A DNA stretch of 64,000 nucleotides from Firmicutes bacterium HGW-Firmicutes-16 (lineage in GTDB: Bacteria; Bacillota; Clostridia; Oscillospirales; Oscillospiraceae), in assembly GCA_002841545.1 (NCBI GenBank), contig PGZZ01000002.1:248001-312000 (forward strand), given 5' to 3'. The notes beneath the pieces are model-generated. The model saw only the letters and a program-made list of their open reading frames with translations, ran no database searches and was not told the DNA's origin. Positions within the stretch are counted from its first letter, which is position 1. Every line of letters begins with the position of its first letter. Positions 44,505 to 52,823 of this stretch are shown here, piece by piece. The translations under genes and the position numbers were made by a program.

Positions 44505-44532
44505 ATTGTAGCATTTTTTAGCTGTACGTCAA
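44505..44532 (-). promoter_or_regulatory. Promoter of the Moco leader RNA
   Basis: Leftward TTGACG (44527-44532) and TACAAT (44505-44510) are 16 bp apart, near consensus. Confidence 0.78.
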
Positions 44533-44610
44533 GTTCTTCTATCCTTAAAACCAGCTTTTTGTCCTCAGCATAATTTTAATCAGTCAGTCAATTTGTGTTG
44601 CTAAACTAGG

Positions 44611-44645
44611 AAAGCGCCGAAAACTCAAGTTTTCGGCGCTTTTTT
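44611..44645. terminator. Terminator after the DEAD-box helicase
   Basis: The stem AAAGCGCCGAAAAC/GTTTTCGGCGCTTT with loop TCAA lies 29 bp past the helicase stop. Confidence 0.9.
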
Positions 44646-44673
44646 ATACTTATTGGAATAGTTCGAGCCGGTG

Positions 44674-46425
44674 TCAGCGATAATCTTTTCTTTTAGCAAA
44701 CTGTCCGGGTTTAGTGTTTCTCGAGCCGCTTTCCCTATTTTGTGGTTTGTAAGCTCCAGCTGAGGGGCGGCTCGGTCTGCGCTGAGCTTCAGCCAGGATG
44801 CAGGCATGAACGGGCTTGCCGCAGATTTTGCAGCCCTTCATATCCTCCAGCACTTGATCAATGCGATCAAGCGGAATTTCAACGAGACTCTGATCCTCCG
44901 CTATACTAACCTTGCCAAAGTCCTTACCAGAAACTCCGGTTCGATCCGCCATAGCGCCGATGATGTGATTAACAGCGACGCGGCTGCTTGATCCGATATC
45001 CAACAGAATCGTTCCGTAGTCACCAGAGTTGACTCTGGGCTTAGGCTTGTTTTCTCTTCTTACAGTCACTTCGGCCATTTCGCCCGGTTCATGCTTAATC
45101 TGCCTTACAGCAAGCTGCGATGACTTCTCTATGCCGTCGTAACGCAAAGCAATCACAGCCTCAGCAATGTTCTGGAGGGAGTAGCCCTTCTCGACCAAAG
45201 TGTTAACCATACCTGAAAATATCGGAGCGGTTTCTTTTTGAATCTGCGCTTCTATCTCGTCAACTGCCTTGGAAATTCCTCTGGCCTGAATGTCGGCAGC
45301 GGTTGGCATGGGAAGCTCTTTGATTTCGGATTTCACAGCTACTGCGATTTGTCTGATTTCGCTTGCCTCGCGCTTGGTGCCGCAAATAGTAATGCTACAG
45401 CCCGCCTTCCCCGCTCTGCCGGTTCTGCCTATACGATGGATATAGTATTCCAGATTCGGGGGGATGTCGTAGTTAAAAACATAGTCAACGTCGTTTACAT
45501 CAATTCCTCGCGCAGCTATATCCGTTGCTATGAGTATTGTTGTTTTGCCGGCCTTAAAGCCCTGCATAGTACTTGTACGTTGGGTCTGCTTAATATCGCT
45601 GTGGATGCTCTCCGCGCTGACATTGTGGTCGTTTAAAAACACGGTAAGCTCATCCGCCATTTTTTTGGTTCCGCAAAAGATGATTGCACGGTTTGGCTGA
45701 TAGTACTTTATGAGCATAAGAAGCGCATCTTTTTTTCCTGAGTGCGGAACATCAATATATCTTTGCTCAATATTATCAATCGTAATCTGGGCCTTATCGA
45801 TTTCGATAAGCACAGGATCCGTCAAGAATTGTTTTGTAATTCTCATTATGGCGGGCGGCATGGTAGCGGCAAAAAGAACAGTCTGACGTTCGAGCGGTGT
45901 ATCGGTCAGAATGGTCTCGATGTCCTCCTTAAATCCCATGTTTAACATTTCGTCCGCCTCGTCAAGCACAATCATTTTAAGATTGTCCAGCTTTATCGAC
46001 TTGCGGCGCATATGGTCCATCACACGTCCCGGCGTACCGACAACAATATTGGCTTGACGCAGTGCAATGCACTGTTTGTCGATAGGCGCGCCTCCATAAA
46101 TAGCTACGGAGCGAATATTATCTTTGAAGCGGGTCAGCTTTGAGATTTCTTCTTGCGCCTGCTGCGCGAGTTCGCGCGTCGGACATAGAATTAGAATTTG
46201 TATAGTGGGTTTTTCCTCAGTAGTGTCGATTCTCTCTATCGCGGGAATGGCGAAGGCGACTGTTTTTCCCGTGCCCGTCTGGGAGCGGGCAATAACGTCC
46301 ACACCGGTGCGGATTACAGGGATAGCTTCCGACTGAATGGGTGTTGCGGAATCAAATCCCATCATGGAAACTGCTTTTTCTACCTTCGGGGTTAGGCTCA
46401 TTTCAGAAAATAAAACTTTTGTCAT
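44674..46425 (-). CDS. DEAD-box RNA helicase with DbpA-type C-terminal domain
   Basis: This 583-residue helicase has all core motifs: GTGKT at 51-55, PTRELA, DEAD, SAT-like FAATMP and HRIGRTGRAG. After the two RecA domains comes a DbpA-like RNA-binding domain (TILLDIGSSSRVAVNHIIGAM), then a Cys pair segment CKICGKPVHAC and a basic tail (RRPSRP...KPGQFAKRKDYR). It probably helps ribosome assembly and growth in the cold, as DeaD/CshA proteins do. ATG 46425 has GAGGA 5 nt upstream. The leader carries a promoter and an attenuator. Confidence 0.93.
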   Translation of the reverse strand: MTKVLFSEMSLTPKVEKAVSMMGFDSATPIQSEAIPVIRTGVDVIARSQTGTGKTVAFAIPAIERIDTTEEKPTIQILILCPTRELAQQAQEEISKLTRFKDNIRSVAIYGGAPIDKQCIALRQANIVVGTPGRVMDHMRRKSIKLDNLKMIVLDEADEMLNMGFKEDIETILTDTPLERQTVLFAATMPPAIMRITKQFLTDPVLIEIDKAQITIDNIEQRYIDVPHSGKKDALLMLIKYYQPNRAIIFCGTKKMADELTVFLNDHNVSAESIHSDIKQTQRTSTMQGFKAGKTTILIATDIAARGIDVNDVDYVFNYDIPPNLEYYIHRIGRTGRAGKAGCSITICGTKREASEIRQIAVAVKSEIKELPMPTAADIQARGISKAVDEIEAQIQKETAPIFSGMVNTLVEKGYSLQNIAEAVIALRYDGIEKSSQLAVRQIKHEPGEMAEVTVRRENKPKPRVNSGDYGTILLDIGSSSRVAVNHIIGAMADRTGVSGKDFGKVSIAEDQSLVEIPLDRIDQVLEDMKGCKICGKPVHACILAEAQRRPSRPSAGAYKPQNRESGSRNTKPGQFAKRKDYR

Positions 46426-46440
46426 GTAATTCCTCAAATC

Positions 46441-46476
46441 TTAAAAATAAAAAACGGGGACCGAAATCCTCGTTTT
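46441..46476 (-). terminator. Leader attenuator of the DEAD-box helicase gene
   Basis: Leftward AAAACGAGGA/TCCCCGTTTT (one G-U) with a 6-nt loop runs into TTTATTTTT, only 16 nt before the start codon and downstream of the promoter, so it can stop transcription ahead of the gene. Confidence 0.75.
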
Positions 46477-46503
46477 AATAAGCGATACTCTATCAATCAT
46501 TTT

Positions 46504-46532
46504 ATTGTATCACTCATAAAACGGTTTGTCAA
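46504..46532 (-). promoter_or_regulatory. Promoter of the DEAD-box helicase
   Basis: Leftward TTGACA (46527-46532) and TACAAT (46504-46509) are 17 bp apart, almost perfect consensus. Confidence 0.87.
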
Positions 46533-46589
46533 ATTCTCATATAGCATTGTTAACATTATTCTGCACCATTTTTGTTAAACTTAGCAATT

Positions 46590-46621
46590 GAAATACCGAA
46601 AAACTTATATTTCGGTATTTC
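46590..46621 (-). terminator. Terminator after the diguanylate cyclase
   Basis: The stem GAAATACCGAAA/TTTCGGTATTTC, with a loop of about 8 nt, lies 12 bp past the stop codon at 46634. Confidence 0.8.
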
Positions 46622-46633
46622 AACATTTCACTA

Positions 46634-47788
46634 CTATTGAATTATAATCTGGTTTTTTAATACACGGTTCCTGAGCTTCTTTTCATACATTTGCCGATCA
46701 ATCCTTAAAAGAACATCATTTTTCGAAACCCTGCCTCCGCATTCAAAAATTTCATAGCCCATACTCAGATGGACAGAGTACATTGCGCTCTCCCGCTTAT
46801 TAAACAATTCAATGTTCTTTTCAATCTCACTCGCGACAGCTTCAATCTCCGATGCATCCTTTGCTGGCACTATCACAACAAATTCATCCCCACCATAACG
46901 AGCGGTAAATCCGACTCTCCCTATGCTTTTTTTGAGGATATTTGCGGTTTCAACCAGTGCCTGATCGCCTACTACGTGACCAAATGCATCATTTATATGC
47001 TTAAAGCCATCTATGTCCAGCATAATGACGCCAATGCTGCCTGGTTTTTCATTATTTCTAAGAGCGTCGTTCAGGTGTATATCAAGAAGCCTACGGTTAT
47101 ATAGCCCCGTGAGGTAATCCGTATATAGCTGGTTTTTTTGAATGTTAATATATATAATGACGAGTGATATCGTTACACACGGCCATATGAGTGCAAAGCC
47201 GAAATTGAAAACTTGAATTAGGCTTCCAATGACCGGCGGAATAGTGAATAGCATGAGAGAAACAAACATGTTTCTTTCCGTCTTCTTCCTGTTGACAAGA
47301 AGATAAATGATAGAATAAAGAAAATAGCCGTATGTCATTACAACCGAAATCCAGAAATATTCTCCTCTTTGATAATAGTTCTGGTTATCGATGTAAAAAA
47401 AGAAACCGTTAAAACAAGTGAGGATGGATAATGCAATATTAATCAAAAACGGTACAAATAACAGCACTTTCGCCTTCATCATCTCTTTTACGTCCATTTT
47501 TATCTGGTAACGTATATAAAGGCACCAAAATAGATAAGGCAGCATCTGCAGAGCATAATAAAATAAATTTGAAATTAGGTTAACATAATATATTAACTGA
47601 CCGGGATGCCCATCACATATCCATTGCATTGAATCAAAAACCAGAATACAGGTGACGGCTATGCACATAATTAAAAACAATTTCTGGTCCGGAAGGTATT
47701 CTCTTGACCCTCGATGCATATTTGCTATCACAATTATAAGCAGTATAATGGCAAAAATGTTTAATTCCACATTTCCATAGCTGTTCAT
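46634..47788 (-). CDS. Membrane diguanylate cyclase (GGDEF)
   Basis: This 384-residue protein has about six to seven transmembrane helices (roughly residues 8-215) followed by a cytoplasmic GGDEF domain with the intact motif RYGGDEF (GGDEF at 299-303), so it should make cyclic di-GMP. The usual inhibitory I-site RxxD five residues earlier reads RVGF, so product inhibition is likely lost. AGGAGG lies before the ATG. The promoter carries a palindrome over its -10. Signal and target unknown. Confidence 0.92.
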   Translation of the reverse strand: MNSYGNVELNIFAIILLIIVIANMHRGSREYLPDQKLFLIMCIAVTCILVFDSMQWICDGHPGQLIYYVNLISNLFYYALQMLPYLFWCLYIRYQIKMDVKEMMKAKVLLFVPFLINIALSILTCFNGFFFYIDNQNYYQRGEYFWISVVMTYGYFLYSIIYLLVNRKKTERNMFVSLMLFTIPPVIGSLIQVFNFGFALIWPCVTISLVIIYINIQKNQLYTDYLTGLYNRRLLDIHLNDALRNNEKPGSIGVIMLDIDGFKHINDAFGHVVGDQALVETANILKKSIGRVGFTARYGGDEFVVIVPAKDASEIEAVASEIEKNIELFNKRESAMYSVHLSMGYEIFECGGRVSKNDVLLRIDRQMYEKKLRNRVLKNQIIIQ

Positions 47789-47906
47789 CCGGGTCTCACC
47801 TCCTTATTGCGACTATATTATTTGCAAAAATGTAGCTTTTCCCTGTTTGTTTCTTCAGTTCCTGCTATTTAGATGCCATTTTTGTCTATAAAACAGCAAA
47901 TTTTGC

Positions 47907-47950
47907 AATTCAATTATAATATTATAAATTGAATTCTTTCACTATGTCAA
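47907..47950 (-). promoter_or_regulatory. Diguanylate cyclase promoter with palindrome over the -10
   Basis: Leftward TTGACA (47945-47950) and TATAAT (47921-47926) are 18 bp apart. The -10 lies in the middle of a 29-bp palindrome with arms AATTCAATT and AATTGAATT (47907-47935), a likely operator. Confidence 0.7.
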
Positions 47951-48002
47951 TAGCAAGCCTTTTTTGACCTGATAAATTGAATATAGCAAGTTTTTATGAA
48001 CT

Positions 48003-48038
48003 AGAACCGCCGCAAAGCAGAAGCTTTGCGGCGGTTCT
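48003..48038. terminator. Terminator overlapping the CoA-transferase stop
   Basis: A 16-bp perfect stem AGAACCGCCGCAAAGC/GCTTTGCGGCGGTTCT with loop AGAA. The stop codon of the gene lies inside it. Confidence 0.88.
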
Positions 48039-49329
48039 ATAAAGGATTCAAGTTTACCTCGAGCGCCTGCTTGTGGAGGGCTTCGCGGAAATCCGGATGC
48101 GCGATTGCAATCATTCTTTTCACTCTCTCGCGAATCGGCTGATGATACAAGTCTGCAATGCCGTACTCTGTTACAATGTTCATTACTTCGGAACGCGGTG
48201 TCGTTACAATTTCGCCAGCCGGCAGGTTGAGGGTAACGGTAGAAATTAAAGACCCGTCCTTACCCTTGACAGTAGACGGCATACAAAGGAAGCCCTGACC
48301 GCCCTTTGACATAGATGCGCCCTTTGCATAGTCGAGCTGACCGCCCGTTGAACTGTAAATCGAATGACCCAGTGTTTCGGAGCAAACCTGTCCGGTAAGG
48401 TCAGCCATAAGGCAGGCATTAATCGAAACGAAGTTATCGTTCTTCGCAATTTCGTAGGGATTGTTGACAAAGCTAATTGGGCAAAGTTCAACCTTGCCCT
48501 CGCCGACAAACTCATAAAGCTCGGTGCTTCCGAGTCCGAAGGAGGCGAACATTCTGCCCGTTATTACACCCTTTTTTGCCAGATACACCATTGAATCGGT
48601 GAACATTTCCGTGTGGACTGAAAGGTTCTTTTTATCCTCAAGCCCGTAACCGACCGCGTTGGAAAGACCTCCGAGGCCAATCTGGATGCAAGAGCCGTCC
48701 TTGATTCTCGGAAGCAAAAGTGCTGCAATCTTCTTTTCAATATCAGAGACCTCGGGCTGAGGAAGCTCGGGCAGCGGATGATCGCACTCGCAAAGGCAGG
48801 TGACTTCGCTGACATGGATACGATGCTTCACACCGCTCACCTTAGGCTGGAATTTATTGACCTGTACGATTATTTTCTTCGCATATTCCGCAACTTCTCC
48901 GTTTACAGCGACGCCCATCGGTCCGTAATATAGATAGCCTTCCTCGTCGGGAAGAGAAACGTCTGCAAGAAGCGTGTTTACTCCGTAAACCGGGCGCAAA
49001 CAACTTGCCACTTCGGATAAGTGAATGGAGTTGATGTTGACGGTTCCCACATCATAGAAAAATTTCTCAGCTGCACCGTAAAAAATCGTGTTGAAAGTTA
49101 TCTTGCCTATGTAGTCCGGAGATTGGAAAAACTTAAACGGATAAAGAGCCATGCCGGTTACGACTTCGACATCTTTAAGCTCATCGACTCTGTCACATAT
49201 TGCCTCCATTAGCTCAATGGGAGCCGCGGAGCAAGGTGCGAGTAGACACTTGTCGCCTGATTCAATTACTTTTGCCGCGTCTTCCACGGAAACAAGTTTC
49301 TGCTTATAGATTTCACGCCAGTCAGACAT
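48037..49329 (-). CDS. Acyl-CoA:acetate/4-hydroxybutyrate CoA-transferase family protein
   Basis: This 430-residue protein belongs to the acetyl-CoA hydrolase/transferase family of butyryl- and 4-hydroxybutyrate CoA-transferases. The catalytic Glu is E241 in SVHTEMFTDSM, and the glycine loop IGLGGLSNAVGYGL precedes it. It would swap CoA between acetate and another acid in fermentation. A LysR regulator is divergent from it. The exact acyl substrate cannot be decided. Confidence 0.9.
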   Translation of the reverse strand: MSDWREIYKQKLVSVEDAAKVIESGDKCLLAPCSAAPIELMEAICDRVDELKDVEVVTGMALYPFKFFQSPDYIGKITFNTIFYGAAEKFFYDVGTVNINSIHLSEVASCLRPVYGVNTLLADVSLPDEEGYLYYGPMGVAVNGEVAEYAKKIIVQVNKFQPKVSGVKHRIHVSEVTCLCECDHPLPELPQPEVSDIEKKIAALLLPRIKDGSCIQIGLGGLSNAVGYGLEDKKNLSVHTEMFTDSMVYLAKKGVITGRMFASFGLGSTELYEFVGEGKVELCPISFVNNPYEIAKNDNFVSINACLMADLTGQVCSETLGHSIYSSTGGQLDYAKGASMSKGGQGFLCMPSTVKGKDGSLISTVTLNLPAGEIVTTPRSEVMNIVTEYGIADLYHQPIRERVKRMIAIAHPDFREALHKQALEVNLNPL

Positions 49330-49378
49330 ACAATACCTCCAAAAATTATTTGGGCGTAAAATAACGCTTGATTTAAGG

Positions 49379-49406
49379 TTAACATTGATTTATCATGTTG
49401 TATAAT
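49379..49406 (+). promoter_or_regulatory. Promoter of the LysR regulator
   Basis: TTAACA (49379-49384) and TATAAT (49401-49406) are 16 bp apart, in the region between the divergent CoA-transferase and LysR genes. Confidence 0.6.
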
Positions 49407-49466
49407 GCCAAATACAAGGCGCATTCATGCGTCACAGCGATTAATCGTTTTTTTAGGGGGGGTACT

Positions 49467-50357
49467 ATGGAACTTCGACATCTTCAGTACTTTAAGCGCG
49501 TCGCTGAGGTCGAGCATTTGACAAAGGCTGCGAACGACCTTTTCATTTCTCAGTCACATCTTAGCCACGTGATTACCGAGCTTGAGAACGAACTAGGCGT
49601 AAAGCTCTTTGACAGAATCGGGCGAGGCATACAGATCAACCCCTGTGGTCGGGAATTCTACAACGATGTGGTTAAGCTTTTTTATGAGTTTGATGATGCG
49701 AAGAAAAAGGCTCATGAAATATTTAAGCGACAGTCCACACAGCTTACTATAGTGACAAATGTAAGTACCTATATACCTGGTTTGCTTAAAAGAAATAAGC
49801 AGGATTCTCCGAGCTTAAATATCCAGCAATATTCCGCAAGAAGGCGCAAAATAGTACGAATGCTTCTGGATGGCGACGCAGATTTTTCCGTCTGCTGCCC
49901 CCTTCTTACAGAAGCTCCCGAACTAGAGAGCGTTCTGCTTCATATGGAGCGAGGGGTCATTGTTTACCCCACGGATCATTGGCTAAAAGATCGGAAGTCA
50001 GTTGCCTTTGCTGAATTGAAGGACGAAAATTTTATCAGTGTAGGCGTCGGCTACGGTACTCGCGATATGCAGGACGTATATTTCAGGCAGGCGGGAATCT
50101 CCGTAAACAGTTCGGTCGAGACCACCGACACTTCTTCAATCTATAACTTTGTTAAAGACGGGCTTGGAATTGCAATCGCTCCAAAAACTATGACAAAACT
50201 GAACACGGATTTTCATGACCAATTCGTTGAAATCGATGAAGCGCCTCTTGCAACGATAGGACTTACCTGGAGAAAAGATCACTACCTCAGCGAAGCCGGA
50301 AAAGCATTTATTGAAACAACGAAAAATTTTTTCGATGAGCTTTCAATTTATATGTGA
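49467..50357 (+). CDS. LysR-family transcriptional regulator
   Basis: This 296-residue regulator has the LysR helix-turn-helix (LTKAANDLFISQSHLSHVI) in residues 1-60 and a periplasmic-binding-like effector domain. It sits divergent from the CoA-transferase gene and most likely regulates it. ATG 49467 has an AGGGGGG ribosome site; the frame opens earlier. Confidence 0.93.
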   Translation: MELRHLQYFKRVAEVEHLTKAANDLFISQSHLSHVITELENELGVKLFDRIGRGIQINPCGREFYNDVVKLFYEFDDAKKKAHEIFKRQSTQLTIVTNVSTYIPGLLKRNKQDSPSLNIQQYSARRRKIVRMLLDGDADFSVCCPLLTEAPELESVLLHMERGVIVYPTDHWLKDRKSVAFAELKDENFISVGVGYGTRDMQDVYFRQAGISVNSSVETTDTSSIYNFVKDGLGIAIAPKTMTKLNTDFHDQFVEIDEAPLATIGLTWRKDHYLSEAGKAFIETTKNFFDELSIYM

Positions 50358-50382
50358 GCTGACGCATAGCTTTCAACAAAAA

Positions 50383-50412
50383 AGCCCTCGGAATCTAATA
50401 TTTCCGAGGGCC
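50383..50412. terminator. Bidirectional terminator
   Basis: The stem GCCCTCGGAA/TTCCGAGGGC with AAAAAA at the left separates convergent LysR and hydrolase genes. Confidence 0.87.
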
Positions 50413-50420
50413 TTAATAAT

Positions 50421-51164
50421 TCAATCTTCAAAAAACGTCCTTAACAGCTCAATATACTTTTTGGGATGCACTAAGCTTAGCTCACCATGCCGCATATCCT
50501 GAGCGACATATAACTTGCATCTTGGAATGGCGGCGGTCAGTTTTGAGGCGGAGAGTCTCATAATTCCAATTTCTTTTTCGCCGACAATTATCATCGCTTT
50601 CGCTTTTGTTTCCGACAATGTAGGCTTTACCTTATAATTCCCATTGCTTAATGTGATATTGATTAGCGATTGCTTTGTCATTCTTATGCTGTCGTTATAA
50701 TAAATATCAAACATTTCTTTAGGTATCGACATTGATTTCGCCTGCACTTTGGAAAACCAACGCCGCTTAATAAGCCTGAAAATGAGGTTGTTAATCTTCG
50801 CCATTGTCGCCGCGCCTTTAATCGGTATTAAAAGCGCGCTTTCAATAATCGCGAATTCGGTTATATCGTTTCTCAACGATATAACCTCAGTTACAATCTG
50901 CGCCCCGATAGAGAGTCCGGTAAGCGCAAAAACCTTTCCGCCGTGCTCCAAATCAATATATTCTATAAGCTTCTTTGCAGAGTCCTCAATACTTAAAAAT
51001 GGATTGTCCCCATCCTCACCGTGTCCGTCGATAATCGGCGTGACAACGTGATAGTCTCTTTCCAGAAGGTCGACTACGCTCTTGTACGCCCACCACGACA
51101 AACCGCCGCCGTGAACAAGAACAATTGTTTTTAAGCTTTTGTTCCCGAATTCCTTGAACAGCAT
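50421..51164 (-). CDS. Alpha/beta-hydrolase
   Basis: This 247-residue serine hydrolase has VLVHGGGLSWWAY (oxyanion loop), a nucleophile in GLSIG (S85) and a late MRHGELSLVHP segment with the His. It is a general alpha/beta hydrolase with a small cap; substrate unknown. ATG 51164 follows AAAGGA; the frame opens earlier at 51251. Confidence 0.88.
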   Translation of the reverse strand: MLFKEFGNKSLKTIVLVHGGGLSWWAYKSVVDLLERDYHVVTPIIDGHGEDGDNPFLSIEDSAKKLIEYIDLEHGGKVFALTGLSIGAQIVTEVISLRNDITEFAIIESALLIPIKGAATMAKINNLIFRLIKRRWFSKVQAKSMSIPKEMFDIYYNDSIRMTKQSLINITLSNGNYKVKPTLSETKAKAMIIVGEKEIGIMRLSASKLTAAIPRCKLYVAQDMRHGELSLVHPKKYIELLRTFFED

Positions 51165-51482
51165 ATTCCAGTCCTTTCGAGGTGCTAGTATACTGTAAAT
51201 CAATATATCACAACGAATTAAAAAAGCAACATGTCGGTTTTTACCTGACATGTTGCTTCAGCATGAAAAAGACTGTGGCGACTTTTGGCATTATATATGT
51301 CACTAACATAAGAAATAGTTGTATAATTGTTTAAATGTATTAATACTCATTGAATAGAGGCTTACAATTCAATGATTTAAAAATCAAACGTGAGGTAAAT
51401 GAGAGGATGATTAGCCGTGGCATATAATATGCATCGTCTTTTTTGTATCAAATCCAATAAACAAATTATTAGGAAAACCCGT

Positions 51483-51962
51483 ATGAAAAAATTTCTTATA
51501 TTTATGCTATGTTGTTCCATGATATTTTGTTTTACATCATGTGAAGTAATGCAGGATCTGAATTGGGTCAGTGATAATCTTCTAATCTCAGTTTTATACA
51601 CTCTCGAAAATAATGATGTTGACGGTTTTGCAAGCTTGTTTCTACCTTCATATCTCAAAAGCAATCTATCAGAAATAGAAAAAACATTTGATGCAATGAA
51701 AGATTATTATCACGGAAGCGCAAATGCCTATGCAATCCAATACACATTAGAGGCTTCTACTCGTAGTAAAATTAATGCAATTTCAAAAACTAAGATGTCA
51801 TTATTCAACCCATTACATACTTCTGAAGCATCACTTAATCATACATATTATGTAAAAACTGATAAAGATGAATATCTCATTTTTATATCCTGGATTCAAA
51901 AACCAAACAAAGATTACGGTATTACCGGTATTCGGCTTTTACAATATGGTATAGAAATGTAA
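51483..51962 (+). CDS. Small lipoprotein, DUF5104-like
   Basis: This 159-residue protein starts with a lipoprotein signal peptide (MKKFLIFMLCCSMIFCFTSC; the Cys after FTS is residue 20). The rest resembles DUF5104-type Firmicute lipoproteins (ENNDVDGFASLFLP, then a beta-rich half). Function unknown. The gene is more AT-rich than its neighbours, which may indicate recent transfer. ATG 51483 follows AGGA; an upstream in-frame start is possible. Confidence 0.6.
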   Translation: MKKFLIFMLCCSMIFCFTSCEVMQDLNWVSDNLLISVLYTLENNDVDGFASLFLPSYLKSNLSEIEKTFDAMKDYYHGSANAYAIQYTLEASTRSKINAISKTKMSLFNPLHTSEASLNHTYYVKTDKDEYLIFISWIQKPNKDYGITGIRLLQYGIEM

Positions 51963-52051
51963 AGCAATTTAGGTTTGGAATAAGCTGCAATATTCTGCTA
52001 AGAGAACAAAACGACTAGTAGCGCAGTTTGCTTTCTTTGCGTCAAAAAAAC

Positions 52052-52167
52052 AAACCGCGAGCCCAGCGGAGCGGGTCGTGGTTTGGAAGGAGGAGCGACG
52101 GAGTGAGTAAGCGATGGCGTTTTATTTGCATAAAAAAACGCCATCGCGGACGATACAAAGTCCGCGA
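52052..52167 (-). terminator. Tandem terminator hairpins after tRNA-Arg
   Basis: Three adjacent or overlapping stems: TCGCGGAC/GTCCGCGA (52144-52167) followed leftward by a T-run; GCGATGGCGTTTT/AAAACGCCATCGC (52111-52147); and AAACC...GCCC/GGGTC...GGTTT (52052-52084) followed by TTTTTTT leftward. The middle and first overlap and would compete. No gene is seen in the gap 51963-52172. Confidence 0.72.
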
Positions 52168-52172
52168 CGACG

Positions 52173-52249
52173 TGGTACGCCCGACTGGATTCGAACCAGC
52201 GACCTACAGAGTCGGAGTCTGTCACTCTATCCAACTGAGCTACGGGCGC
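52173..52249 (-). tRNA. tRNA-Arg (anticodon CCG)
   Basis: A complete cloverleaf in the leftward strand: acceptor GCGCCCG/CGGGCGT, anticodon loop CTCCGAC giving CCG, T-loop TTCGAAT, encoded CCA. The first pair is G-U, slightly unusual. Confidence 0.95.
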
Positions 52250-52382
52250 ATATCTTTTGTGGCAGACTGTATTATAGCGTATTGTATCCTAAAAGTAAAG
52301 CAAATAGTGCCCTTGCAAGGTATAAAAGCGGCTCCGCTCTTTCTAAGGCGGAACCGCTTTTCGCATTGAAGTTCTGCGTCGG

Positions 52383-52811
52383 TTAAAACTTTACATCATC
52401 CGCCGTCAGGAGCTTGAAACCCTTTGCCGTGAGGCAGCCGAGCGCCTTTTCCTGATCGTCGCATTTTAGTATAATTGTCGCGCCTTCGCCGATTGGTGAA
52501 ACAAAGCCGTAGCTGTATTCAACCATGATTCCGCTCTCCGTAAGCGCTTTCAGCGCATTGTGGAAAGCTCCGGGTGTATCGTCGACTGCGAGAGCGACAA
52601 CGTCAGTTTCCTTGACCGTCATGCCGTTCTCGCGCAGAGCCGTAAGAGCTTCCTTACGCTTATCGACGATGAGACGCACAACGCCAAAATCGGTTGTGTC
52701 AGCAATGGAAATAGCTCTTAAATTTACGCCTGCATTAAAAAGAACGCCTGTGATGTCCATTATCGCGCCGCGGCGATTTTCGGCAAAAACCGAGATTTGT
52801 TTTAACAGCAT
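52383..52811 (-). CDS. Tandem ACT-domain protein
   Basis: This 142-residue protein has two ACT domains (QISVFAENRRGAIMDI... and VVALAVDDTPGAFHNA...), which bind amino acids or related ligands. It lies 12 bp after a phenylacetate-CoA ligase family gene, an arrangement frequent in anaerobes. It may regulate the ligase, allosterically or through aromatic amino-acid sensing. No catalytic domain is present. Confidence 0.88.
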   Translation of the reverse strand: MLLKQISVFAENRRGAIMDITGVLFNAGVNLRAISIADTTDFGVVRLIVDKRKEALTALRENGMTVKETDVVALAVDDTPGAFHNALKALTESGIMVEYSYGFVSPIGEGATIILKCDDQEKALGCLTAKGFKLLTADDVKF

Positions 52812-52823
52812 ATTCTCTCCTCC

